Shown piece after piece: positions 51,910 through 59,732 of a stretch of DNA of 64,000 nt. Numbering within the stretch: position 1 is the first letter of the stretch; each line of letters begins with the position of its first letter. This stretch comes from Candidatus Nitrosocosmicus franklandus (GTDB lineage: Archaea; Thermoproteota; Nitrososphaeria; Nitrososphaerales; Nitrososphaeraceae), in assembly GCF_900696045.1 (NCBI RefSeq), contig NZ_LR216287.1:2523854-2587853 (forward strand), given 5' to 3'. A model generated the notes under the pieces. It did not search any database, was not told the origin of the DNA, and was given only the letters and a program-made list of their open reading frames with translations. Position numbers and translations under genes: made by a program.

Positions 51910-51994
51910 TGCGGGAGATGGGATTTGAACCCACGAACCCCTAAGGGATAAGGCCCTCAACCTTACGCCTTTGGCCAAGCTGGGCGACTCCCGC
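51910..51994 (-). tRNA. tRNA-Leu(GAG)
   Basis: Reverse strand: acceptor GCGGGAG with CTCCCGC, discriminator A; anticodon stem TAAGG/CCTTA encloses TTGAGGG, anticodon GAG; long variable arm (TCCCTTAGGGG) of class II; T arm GTGGG-TTCAAAT-CCCAT. No intron, no encoded CCA. Confidence 0.95.
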
Positions 51995-52093
51995 TTTAAA
52001 GAACTATTATTAGACCTATAATTTGAATATTCCCACCGCTTTGACTAGGGTCTTATTGAATGATTTTTATAAAGGATTTCTTTCATTTATGAT

Positions 52094-52330
52094 GTGCTTG
52101 TTCCAGTAAGATGCTTTACATGCGGAAAACTTATAGCCAATATTTATAATGAATTTCTGACACGGGTAAAACAAGGCGAAGAACCAAACAAAGTGATGGA
52201 TTCCTTAAAAATCACTAGATATTGTTGTAGGAGAATGTTTGTTTCAAGTGTCGAAACCATATATCAAGTCATACCTTATTATGAGGCCCTCAGAAAAAGA
52301 CGGGCGGAGATACAATCTGAAATGGAATGA
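52094..52330 (+). CDS. rpoN: RNA polymerase subunit N (Rpb10 homologue)
   Basis: 78 residues. VRCFTCGKLI near the start and ITRYCCRRMFVSSVE give the CxxC..CC zinc site of archaeal RpoN/Rpb10, which stabilises the Rpo3-Rpo11 assembly platform of RNA polymerase. GTG start close to a promoter in the 3' flank of tRNA-Leu. It heads the eno - rps2 - lipid gene array, 6 bp before enolase. Confidence 0.97.
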   Translation: MLVPVRCFTCGKLIANIYNEFLTRVKQGEEPNKVMDSLKITRYCCRRMFVSSVETIYQVIPYYEALRKRRAEIQSEME

Positions 52331-52336
52331 TATTGA

Positions 52337-53587
52337 TTGCCTAAGATAACATCCATTAAGGAAAGGCTTGTGTTTAATAGCCGCGGAGATAGGACTATAG
52401 AAATAGATGTAACTTCTGATAACAGGTACACAGGCAGAGCATGTGCCCCATCGGGTGCAAGTGTGGGAATGTACGAAGCACAAAGCTTTGTTGATAATGA
52501 TCCTGCTAAAACCATTTCAAATTTCAGAAATATAAGTAATAAATTCATAGGCTTAGATTCTTCCAATTTAAAAAGCATTCATGATAAAATAAGGGAAATT
52601 GACTCTTCAGATAATTATTCGAATATCGGAGGGTCAATTGCTTATGCGCTCACAATTGCAAGTATTGATTCGGCTTCTAAATCATTATCTGTACCCTTCT
52701 ATAAAGTCCTAAACCCCAACATCAATTCACTGGTTTTTCCCTATCCACTTGGAAATGTTCTTGGCGGAGGGGCTCACGCAGGTCCAGGTACACCAGATTT
52801 GCAGGAATTTTTGATCTGTCCTGTAGTATCACAAAATATTAGTGAGGCTATTGGTTTTAATTCTAGAATACACAAAGAGCTTAAGAAAAGCATTGAGAAA
52901 GTTGATCCCAAGTTTACATATGGGAAAGGTGATGAAGGAGGTTGGGCGCCGAATATAGTTAATAACAAGGCAATTGAACTGGTGGAAAGCGCCATAATTG
53001 AATGTGGCTTTGACCCAAAACGAGAAATTAGAATGGGCATAGATTTTGCTAGCTCATCATTATGGAATCCTCAAAAGAAATTATATGAATATTCTCGTGA
53101 GGGCATAACGAGAAATAGTGAGGAACAACTAGAATATGCTTGCGAGTTGATCGAAAACTATCACTTGATTTACGCCGAGGACCCACTTCACGAAGAGGAT
53201 TTTGAAAACATGGCGATACTCACTAAAGAAAATCCAAGTTGTATAGTTACAGGAGATGATTTGTTGGTAACAAACAAGAAAAGGGTGAAAATTGCGGCAG
53301 ATAAAAAATCTTGTTCTGGTGCAATCCTTAAAGTTAATCAAGCAGGTACTCTTTATGACGCGATGGAATTTGCTGGTGAATGTAATAGTAATAATATCAA
53401 GATAATTACTTCTCACAGATCGGGAGAGTCTGTTGATAATCATATTTCTCATATAGCAATTGCAACTAATTCTGTAATGATAAAGACGGGAGTGGTAGGC
53501 GGAGAGAGAATTTCTAAACTAAATGAATTACTTAGAATTTCAGAGTATGGTTTAATAGAAGGAATGGCTAAATTGAGCAATGTATAA
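52337..53587 (+). CDS. eno: Enolase
   Basis: Converts 2-phosphoglycerate to phosphoenolpyruvate in glycolysis/gluconeogenesis. 416 residues, standard. RLVFNSRGDRTIEIDVTSDNRYTGRACAPSGASVGMYEAQ (substrate loop Ser), GGGAHAGPGTPDLQEFLICPV, KGDEGGWAPN, MGIDFASSSLW (metal Asp), IYAEDPLHEEDF (metal Glu), VTGDDLLVTN (metal Asp), ILKVNQAGTL (base Lys), TSHRSGES (HRSGE). TTG start, 6 bp after rpoN; its stop overlaps the rps2 start by one base (TAATG), so translation is coupled. Confidence 0.97.
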   Translation: MPKITSIKERLVFNSRGDRTIEIDVTSDNRYTGRACAPSGASVGMYEAQSFVDNDPAKTISNFRNISNKFIGLDSSNLKSIHDKIREIDSSDNYSNIGGSIAYALTIASIDSASKSLSVPFYKVLNPNINSLVFPYPLGNVLGGGAHAGPGTPDLQEFLICPVVSQNISEAIGFNSRIHKELKKSIEKVDPKFTYGKGDEGGWAPNIVNNKAIELVESAIIECGFDPKREIRMGIDFASSSLWNPQKKLYEYSREGITRNSEEQLEYACELIENYHLIYAEDPLHEEDFENMAILTKENPSCIVTGDDLLVTNKKRVKIAADKKSCSGAILKVNQAGTLYDAMEFAGECNSNNIKIITSHRSGESVDNHISHIAIATNSVMIKTGVVGGERISKLNELLRISEYGLIEGMAKLSNV

Positions 53588-54546
53588 TGAATATGAACTC
53601 CGAAGAATCCGATTCTACTAACAATTCTAATCTTAATAGTAATAATAATTCTAATTTAGAATCTGAGACCAAGAATCAAGAATTGCAAAATATATCTCCA
53701 GAAAAAGATCAATCGGTAAATAAAGATCACGTTGATACCAAGGCCAATCAAGCCCTAGAATCCGAAGAGACCGGGTCAGATGATGAACGAGAGTTAGAAG
53801 ACCTAAAAGAAACTTCCTCAATAAACGCGCCACAGACAGATAATGAAGATAGAACTGATGACATAAGCAATGACGGCGATGACGATACTCGTAGTTACAC
53901 TACATCAACTGATGCAGAGGACTCGTCTGATGCATTAGAAGATCCTAATAATCTAGAAAAAATGATCTTGTCTACTGGGATAAGAGTTGGAACTCCAATC
54001 AAGACTAAATATATGAGTTCCTTCATCACGCGAGCAAATCCAGAGGGTTTGTATATACTTGATATTAGTAAGACTTTAGCAAGAATTGATGTCGCTGCTA
54101 AATTCATTGGTAGAACAAATATTGCAAACGTTGCAGTTACATCTGCAAGAGAATACGGTAAGACGCCGATTGAAAAGTTTTGTGAGTTGACGGGAGCAAG
54201 AGGAATATTTGGTAGATTCATGCCTGGGACATTTACAAATCCTTCCTTACCTAAATACTTGGAACCTGAAATTGTGATAGTTACTGATCCACAAGCAGAT
54301 GAGCAAGCCGTATTGGAAGCAACCAGGGCAGGTGTCCCTGTTATAGCATTATCAAATAGCGACAACATTACATCAAAGGTGGATCTGGTGATTCCTTCAA
54401 ATAACAGGGGAAGAAAAGCACTGGCAACAGTCTACTGGCTTTTGACAAAGGAGGTTCTTAAAAAACAAGGGAGGATAAAGTCAGACTCTGAAATGCCTAT
54501 GACAATTGATGATTTCGAAGCAAAGTTAGTTGAAGAATTGATTTAA
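53587..54546 (+). CDS. rps2: Ribosomal protein S2 (uS2) with a long acidic extension
   Basis: The core from about residue 125 is a normal archaeal uS2 (ILSTGIRVGTPIKTKYMSSFITRANPEGLYILDISKTLARIDVAAKFIG ... AREYGKTPIEKFCELTGARGIFGRFMPGTFTNP ... IVTDPQADEQAVLEATRAGVPVIALSNSDN). The first 120 residues are an Asp/Glu/Asn/Ser-rich, probably disordered tail, making the protein 319 residues against roughly 200-230 usual. The tail could be exposed on the 30S surface. Start coupled to the enolase stop; the Memo gene follows 15 bp later. Confidence 0.96.
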   Translation: MNMNSEESDSTNNSNLNSNNNSNLESETKNQELQNISPEKDQSVNKDHVDTKANQALESEETGSDDERELEDLKETSSINAPQTDNEDRTDDISNDGDDDTRSYTTSTDAEDSSDALEDPNNLEKMILSTGIRVGTPIKTKYMSSFITRANPEGLYILDISKTLARIDVAAKFIGRTNIANVAVTSAREYGKTPIEKFCELTGARGIFGRFMPGTFTNPSLPKYLEPEIVIVTDPQADEQAVLEATRAGVPVIALSNSDNITSKVDLVIPSNNRGRKALATVYWLLTKEVLKKQGRIKSDSEMPMTIDDFEAKLVEELI

Positions 54547-54561
54547 ACTAACTCCAAACTT

Positions 54562-55425
54562 TTGATACGCCCGCATAGTTTTAGCGATATTTTTTATCCT
54601 AGAGATTGTGAAACATTAAAAAGAGAACTTCAAAACCTATTTGATACAGTTTACTCATCCCTAGAAACTAGGCGATTTTTAGGTATGATTGAAGGGTTTG
54701 TTCAGAAAAAAAGAATCCTAAGTTTTATTGTACCCCATGGCGCCTACAAATATTCAGGTGTTGTATCCGCATTTGCCTATGCCTTGATTAAGACTTTGGA
54801 CTGTAATAATTTTATCATTCTTTCCTCAGATCACAAAGGCACAAGTCCAGGCATCTCAATCACTGACGACGACTATTGGAGTACCCCTTTAGGTGAAGTC
54901 AAGGTAAACAATTCTATGCGAAGTGATTTACTCAGAAAAAGTGCAAAAGATTACATAAGCTTGGATTCTCTTACCTTGGAATTAGACTATACCATCGAGA
55001 CGCAGCTTCCATTTATCCAATTTCTTCAGATAGAAAATTTGAGCATTCTTCCTGTTATCCAAAAAAGACAAGATATAGAAACATCAATAAGGTTGGGAAG
55101 GTTGTTGTCGTCTATAATACCATCAGGTGAAAGAGTGATACTAATTTCTACGTCAAATCTAACTCATTACTTAGACTACAATGAGTGTTATAAAATTGAC
55201 AATCAAATACTGTCTACAACGATCAGTATGAACTTAAATTCGTTTTACCAAACTGTAGGAAATTATGCTCATATTATTTGCGGATATGGGTGTATTGCTT
55301 CAACAATTGAATTTTCAAGGATGATTGGGAATTCTGATGCCATAGTCTTGAAACACTTGACAAGCGGAGATGTAGATGGGAATAAATCTTCAGTTGTAGG
55401 ATACGCTTCATTGGTAATGGTTTGA
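54562..55425 (+). CDS. Memo-family protein (AmmeMemoRadiSam B)
   Basis: 287 residues, MEMO1 family. Metal-site-like features: LSFIVPHGAYKYSGVVSAFAYALIK (His), FIILSSDHKGTSPGISITDDDYWSTPLGEVKVN (His), LELDYTIETQLPFIQFLQ (Glu), LISTSNLTHYLDYNE (His) and CGYGCIASTIEFSRM. The fold is that of extradiol dioxygenases, but the function in archaea is unproven; genome context commonly links it to mevalonate kinase, as here. TTG start; its end overlaps the mvk start by 4 bp. Confidence 0.9.
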   Translation: MIRPHSFSDIFYPRDCETLKRELQNLFDTVYSSLETRRFLGMIEGFVQKKRILSFIVPHGAYKYSGVVSAFAYALIKTLDCNNFIILSSDHKGTSPGISITDDDYWSTPLGEVKVNNSMRSDLLRKSAKDYISLDSLTLELDYTIETQLPFIQFLQIENLSILPVIQKRQDIETSIRLGRLLSSIIPSGERVILISTSNLTHYLDYNECYKIDNQILSTTISMNLNSFYQTVGNYAHIICGYGCIASTIEFSRMIGNSDAIVLKHLTSGDVDGNKSSVVGYASLVMV

Positions 55426-56504
55426 GAATGTTTATGAGTAGACCATCAATAACAACGACTTCAAACAGTTCCTCACAAACAATTAAGACCATGTCTCCAG
55501 GAAAAGTTATATTATTTGGTGAACATTTTGTTGTTTACGGATACCCTTCACTAATCGCCTCTATTGATAAATATTTCAAGGTAACAGTCAGGAGACCTAG
55601 CTTGTATAAAGGTGAGATTAGAATCGAGTCTAATTTGGGATTTACATCAGTGAAGTATAGGGGAGGAGAAATTACTATATCTCCAATGTCACTTGATACT
55701 AAATTTGTCAATATTGTAACAAAACTTTACACGATTATAGACTATTTGATCAACAATGAAAAGATGATCTCCAAGGAATTAGCAGAGACCTATAAAGAAG
55801 AAGGTCTGTTTATAAAACTGGAATCCGATTTGCCGCCAGGTGGTGGATTGGGATCTTCATCTGCATTCTGTGTAGCCTTATCTGGATCATTGTATTATGC
55901 AGAGCATAACGATCTAGATCAAAACAACATTTGTAATCAATCAATCAATGCAGAAAAATTAATAAATATCGACACATCGGGAGCTGATTGTAGTATCTGC
56001 TCTTTTGGAGGCTTTGGGACTTTTGATAAAATAAATGGATTCAAGAGGCTTTCGGCAGATATGGATGATTATCAATTTTTGATCATAAATAGTGGTGTGG
56101 CTCATGACACTTATTCTATGGTAGAGAGGGTTTCAAAGTTCAAGAAGAATAATTCAGATTTGTTTGATCAATTCTGCAAGTCCTATCTTCAAATTTATGA
56201 GGAGGGAATCAAAACAATTCAAAGCCAAAATATAAATCATCTGGGTATCTTGATCAATCAAAATCATGAATTACTTTCAAAACTAACAATTTCAAATACC
56301 TTGATCGAAAAAATCGTTGAAACTTGTAATGGTTTTGGAGCCTTGGGGACAAAGATAACTGGTGCAGGAGGAGGAGGGTGTGTTCTTTCATTAATAGACC
56401 GTAGTAATCATCAATCAGAAGTAAGGCTCTTAGAACGACTAGGCGAACTCGGGTTAGAATATTTTTTTACAAGGATTGATACATTGGGATTAAGGTTGAC
56501 TTGA
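55422..56504 (+). CDS. mvk: Mevalonate kinase
   Basis: GHMP-family kinase that phosphorylates mevalonate in the isoprenoid pathway. 360 residues, slightly longer than most archaeal homologues because of an inserted MISKELAETYKEEGLF-type loop and a 20-residue N-terminal tail. SPGKVILFGEHFVVYGYPSLIASI at the start, LPPGGGLGSSSAFCVALSGSLY (ATP loop), INIDTSGADCSICSFGG (catalytic Asp), and GTKITGAGGGGCVLSLI (motif 3). Starts with TTG 55422 or ATG 55428, overlapping the Memo stop. Feeds the next two genes of the archaeal mevalonate route. Confidence 0.96.
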   Translation: MRMFMSRPSITTTSNSSSQTIKTMSPGKVILFGEHFVVYGYPSLIASIDKYFKVTVRRPSLYKGEIRIESNLGFTSVKYRGGEITISPMSLDTKFVNIVTKLYTIIDYLINNEKMISKELAETYKEEGLFIKLESDLPPGGGLGSSSAFCVALSGSLYYAEHNDLDQNNICNQSINAEKLINIDTSGADCSICSFGGFGTFDKINGFKRLSADMDDYQFLIINSGVAHDTYSMVERVSKFKKNNSDLFDQFCKSYLQIYEEGIKTIQSQNINHLGILINQNHELLSKLTISNTLIEKIVETCNGFGALGTKITGAGGGGCVLSLIDRSNHQSEVRLLERLGELGLEYFFTRIDTLGLRLT

Positions 56505-56685
56505 TTTAACTTGCTTGACTTATTCGATCTGCAAATTATATAAATTCTTGCGTTCTTACGATTTCACCTTCAAATAGCGATCAACTAGAAAAGGCACTTT
56601 GAGTCTTAAATTATCAATGCAGTCGTCAAAATGCTATTGTATTTCATTGGTTTCATGGCCATTTCTGCTACCTTGCTACCAACAA

Positions 56686-56704
56686 ACACACACACATACA
56701 CACA
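56686..56704. repeat. Imperfect (CA)n dinucleotide tract
   Basis: ACACACACACATACACACA lies in the 230-bp gap between mvk and ipk, the only sizeable gap in the isoprenoid array. It may separate two transcripts; a TATA-like ATTATATAAATTC lies upstream at 56535-56547. Confidence 0.8.
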
Positions 56705-56734
56705 ATTAATAATGTCTTTGATTTCACTAAAGTC

Positions 56735-57577
56735 ATGGGTGCGATGATTGACTCTAATTTAATGATAATCAAGATGGGTGGATCGGTTGTAACTTTCAAA
56801 GATAAACCATTGACGCCCAACATCGAGGCTATCAAAGCCATAGCAAGAATCCTTTTGGATCTGAGAAAGAGAATTAAAATACTTCTTGTTCATGGAGGCG
56901 GTTCTTTTGGACATTATTGGTCAGTTAAATATGACATGCACACTAAACCCTCTCCATATTCAGATGAAGGAGTCGCAGTCGTACATGAATCCATGATAAA
57001 GTTGAACCATATTATAATTGATGAATTCATAAAATTAGGACTGAAACCTTATTCATTTCACCCATCATCCTTTATGTCAAATGGTTATGCTGACTTGAAT
57101 AAGGTTAAAGAATTAGTAGATATAACTACCGGAAACGAATTGATACCCATAACATTTGGGGACGTCATTCATATTAAGGATAACAATTTTTCAATCCTTT
57201 CTGGCGATACAATAATGTCTATTCTGGCAACAAATTTACATCCCCGATATTGTATTTTTACTACAAATGTAGATGGATTGTATGGAGACCTTGATAAGAA
57301 AGATCTAGTACCTCGAATTTTTTTAAACAATGAGGTAGTTGAATTATTTGATTCTAAGAGTCAATCCAGCAATAATCTAGAGGCGTCTACATCAAAGTAT
57401 GACGTAACAGGTGGAATGAAGCGAAAAATTTCTGAAGCAGTACCGATAGCAAGATCCGGCTGCCCTGTTTATCTAGTCAATGGTCTTAGGCCTGAAAGGA
57501 TATTAGACATTTTCAACGATCGTGATTGTGTGGGCACATGTATCATGTCAAAATCTACAAACCAATCAATTCGTTGA
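56735..57577 (+). CDS. ipk: Isopentenyl phosphate kinase
   Basis: Phosphorylates isopentenyl phosphate to IPP, the last kinase step of the archaeal modified mevalonate pathway. 280 residues, amino acid kinase fold: LMIIKMGGSVVTFKDKPLTPN (ATP lysine and glycine loop), ILLVHGGGSFGHYW with His60, the catalytic histidine known for this family, ITFGDVIHIKDNNFSILSGDTIMSILA, IFTTNVDGLYGD and DVTGGMKRKISEA. ATG 56735, with Met4 as alternative. Followed after 39 bp by the isomerase gene. Confidence 0.96.
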   Translation: MGAMIDSNLMIIKMGGSVVTFKDKPLTPNIEAIKAIARILLDLRKRIKILLVHGGGSFGHYWSVKYDMHTKPSPYSDEGVAVVHESMIKLNHIIIDEFIKLGLKPYSFHPSSFMSNGYADLNKVKELVDITTGNELIPITFGDVIHIKDNNFSILSGDTIMSILATNLHPRYCIFTTNVDGLYGDLDKKDLVPRIFLNNEVVELFDSKSQSSNNLEASTSKYDVTGGMKRKISEAVPIARSGCPVYLVNGLRPERILDIFNDRDCVGTCIMSKSTNQSIR

Positions 57578-57616
57578 GTACCTTGTTGGCCAGAAGGATG
57601 AACGGAGAGAAGCAAA

Positions 57617-58741
57617 ATGAATAACCCTGGCATAAAGGATGAGATCTCATCTGATGAGCAAATCGAACAAATTAGAAAAAGAAAACAAGAGGGTATCGAC
57701 ATCCCTCTAAAAGAACAAGTCCAAGGAAAAGAGAATTCTACCCTCTTTGAAGATGTCTTGCTAATGCATAATGCCTTACCTGAAATTGATTATGACAAGA
57801 TAGATTTAACAACAACCTTTTTGAATAAAAAATTCTCAGCGCCGCTTATCATTGATTCTATGACTGGGGGAACTGATGAGGCGTTTGTCATTAATAAGAG
57901 ATTAGGAGAGATAGCGGAAAATTATGGTCTGGGGATGGGTCTTGGAAGTCAAAGAGCAGGTTTGAGAAGTGATAAACTAGTTGAAAGCTACTCAATTGCT
58001 CGAAAGGTAGCTCCAACAGCTTTTCTGATTGCAAATATAGGGGGAGCTCAGTTGGCAGAAGGCCTTTCCAAGAACGACGTCATACGCATAATAAAAATGG
58101 TGGATGCTAACGCTTTGGCAATACATCTGAATCCGTTACAGGAACTCATCCAGCCTGAAGGCGAACCTAGATTTTCGGGGATTTTAAAAAAGATTTCAGA
58201 GATTATCGGAGAAATAGAAGTCCCTGTGATAGTAAAAGAGGTAGGATCAGGCATTTCGCCTCAGGTGGCAATCAAATTACAACAGGTAGGAACAAGTTCG
58301 ATAAATATAGCTGGTGCAGGTGGAACTAGCTGGGCCGGAATCGAAAAAATAAGAGCTGATAATATGAATCATCACATTAAATCTAACCTTGGAGCACTCT
58401 TTTGGGATTGGGGAATTCCAACTGCATTGAGCATAATTTTAGTATCAAGTGCAATTAGCATCCCAATAATATCATCTGGTGGTCTAAGAAATGGCTTGGA
58501 GGTAGCTAAATCTTTAATTCTTGGGGCCCAGATGTGTGCAATGGCATATCCTTTTCTTAGGAAAGCCTCAGAATCCGAATCCAGTTTGGATGATTTTACT
58601 CAACTTGTTTTAGCTCAAATAAAAAGTACGATGTTCTTGGTAGGGGCCTCAAATCTTGATGCTCTTAGAAATACAAGATATATATTGAAAGATAAATTAG
58701 CAACTATGTTGAATAGTTATGAGCTCAGTAAACGTAATTAG
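57617..58741 (+). CDS. fni: Isopentenyl-diphosphate isomerase type 2
   Basis: FMN- and NAD(P)H-dependent enzyme interconverting IPP and DMAPP. 374 residues. IRKRKQEGIDIPLKEQV (N-terminal RKxxH/D-type segment), APLIIDSMTGGTDEAFVINKRLGEIAENYGLGMGLGSQRAGL, FLIANIGGAQL, ALAIHLNPLQELIQPEGEPRFSG, VIVKEVGSGISPQVAIKL, INIAGAGGTSWAGIE and IISSGGLRNGLEVAKSLILGAQMCAMAYPFL: all substrate and FMN loops are present. The stop overlaps the following prenyl synthase gene by 23 bp. Confidence 0.96.
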   Translation: MNNPGIKDEISSDEQIEQIRKRKQEGIDIPLKEQVQGKENSTLFEDVLLMHNALPEIDYDKIDLTTTFLNKKFSAPLIIDSMTGGTDEAFVINKRLGEIAENYGLGMGLGSQRAGLRSDKLVESYSIARKVAPTAFLIANIGGAQLAEGLSKNDVIRIIKMVDANALAIHLNPLQELIQPEGEPRFSGILKKISEIIGEIEVPVIVKEVGSGISPQVAIKLQQVGTSSINIAGAGGTSWAGIEKIRADNMNHHIKSNLGALFWDWGIPTALSIILVSSAISIPIISSGGLRNGLEVAKSLILGAQMCAMAYPFLRKASESESSLDDFTQLVLAQIKSTMFLVGASNLDALRNTRYILKDKLATMLNSYELSKRN

Positions 58742-59726
58742 TGAGATTAATGCCGTTGCTTCCGAGATAAATAAATTTATCCTAGAGAACGTTTCTGGTG
58801 AGCCTAATGACTTGTATCAATCATCACTACATTATATCAGAAGCGGAGGAAAAAGGCTTAGGCCATTTATGGCAGTAAAATCCAGCGAGTTATTTGGGGG
58901 AACATTAAGCCAATCCCTTCCTGCTGCATCGGCAGTTGAATTGATTCATAACTTTACTCTGGTACACGATGATATAATGGATAACGATAATCTGCGTCAT
59001 AATGTAAAGACTGTCCATAGGGAATATGGAATACCACTAGCCATCTTAGCAGGTGATGTGCTATTTTCAAAAGCATTCAATATAATTTCATATCTTGGCA
59101 ATAAAGCTGGAATAAATGATTCCAGATTGATCAAGATGATAGAATTATTGTCATCTGCTTGTATCGACGTATGTGAAGGTCAATCTATGGATATACAAAT
59201 GGCGCAACAGAGAGAGTTTTCGTCAAAGGACTATTATATCAAAATGATCCAAAAAAAAACTGCAGCATTATTTCGTGTTTCCTGCGAGTTAGGAACTCTT
59301 TCATCTCCTAATTATACTCAAAAAGATCTTGAAAATATGTCTGCGTTTGGAGAAAAAATAGGAATTTCATTTCAACTAGTTGATGATCTCATCGGAATTC
59401 ATGGTGATTCAACGTTAACAGGCAAGTTTGTTGGTAATGATATTCGAGAAGGAAAAAAAACTTTGCCCATTTTGATAGCTTTAGAACACCTCGATCCGCA
59501 AGGTCAGGACTTGTTGAATAATATTTTTGGTAAAAAGGATGCCAGAGACTTTGAGATCAAACAAATTGTGGACAAAATTGCCGAATTAAATATAGATAAA
59601 CAAATACGGGAAATTGCGAATTTTTATACTCAACAGGCCTTTGAACATCTTCATGCATACGGGGATTTGAGCGCCAAAAGATCTCTAGAAAATTCGGCGC
59701 GATTTATTGTTGAACGGAGTCTCTAG
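58719..59726 (+). CDS. idsA: Geranylgeranyl diphosphate synthase
   Basis: Trans-polyprenyl synthase that condenses DMAPP with IPP units for archaeal lipids. 335 residues. GGKRLRPFMAVKSSELF, the first Asp-rich motif Asp84-Asp85-x2-Asp88 (LVHDDIMDND) and the second Asp222-Asp223 (FQLVDDLIGIHGD), with KTAALFRVSCELG and GKFVGNDIREGKKTLPILIAL. Phe79, five residues before the first motif, is the position that limits chain length to C20 in archaeal type enzymes, so GGPP is the likely product. Start overlaps the isomerase gene, pointing to coupled translation. Confidence 0.95.
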   Translation: MSSVNVISEINAVASEINKFILENVSGEPNDLYQSSLHYIRSGGKRLRPFMAVKSSELFGGTLSQSLPAASAVELIHNFTLVHDDIMDNDNLRHNVKTVHREYGIPLAILAGDVLFSKAFNIISYLGNKAGINDSRLIKMIELLSSACIDVCEGQSMDIQMAQQREFSSKDYYIKMIQKKTAALFRVSCELGTLSSPNYTQKDLENMSAFGEKIGISFQLVDDLIGIHGDSTLTGKFVGNDIREGKKTLPILIALEHLDPQGQDLLNNIFGKKDARDFEIKQIVDKIAELNIDKQIREIANFYTQQAFEHLHAYGDLSAKRSLENSARFIVERSL

Positions 59727-59732
59727 GTAGCA

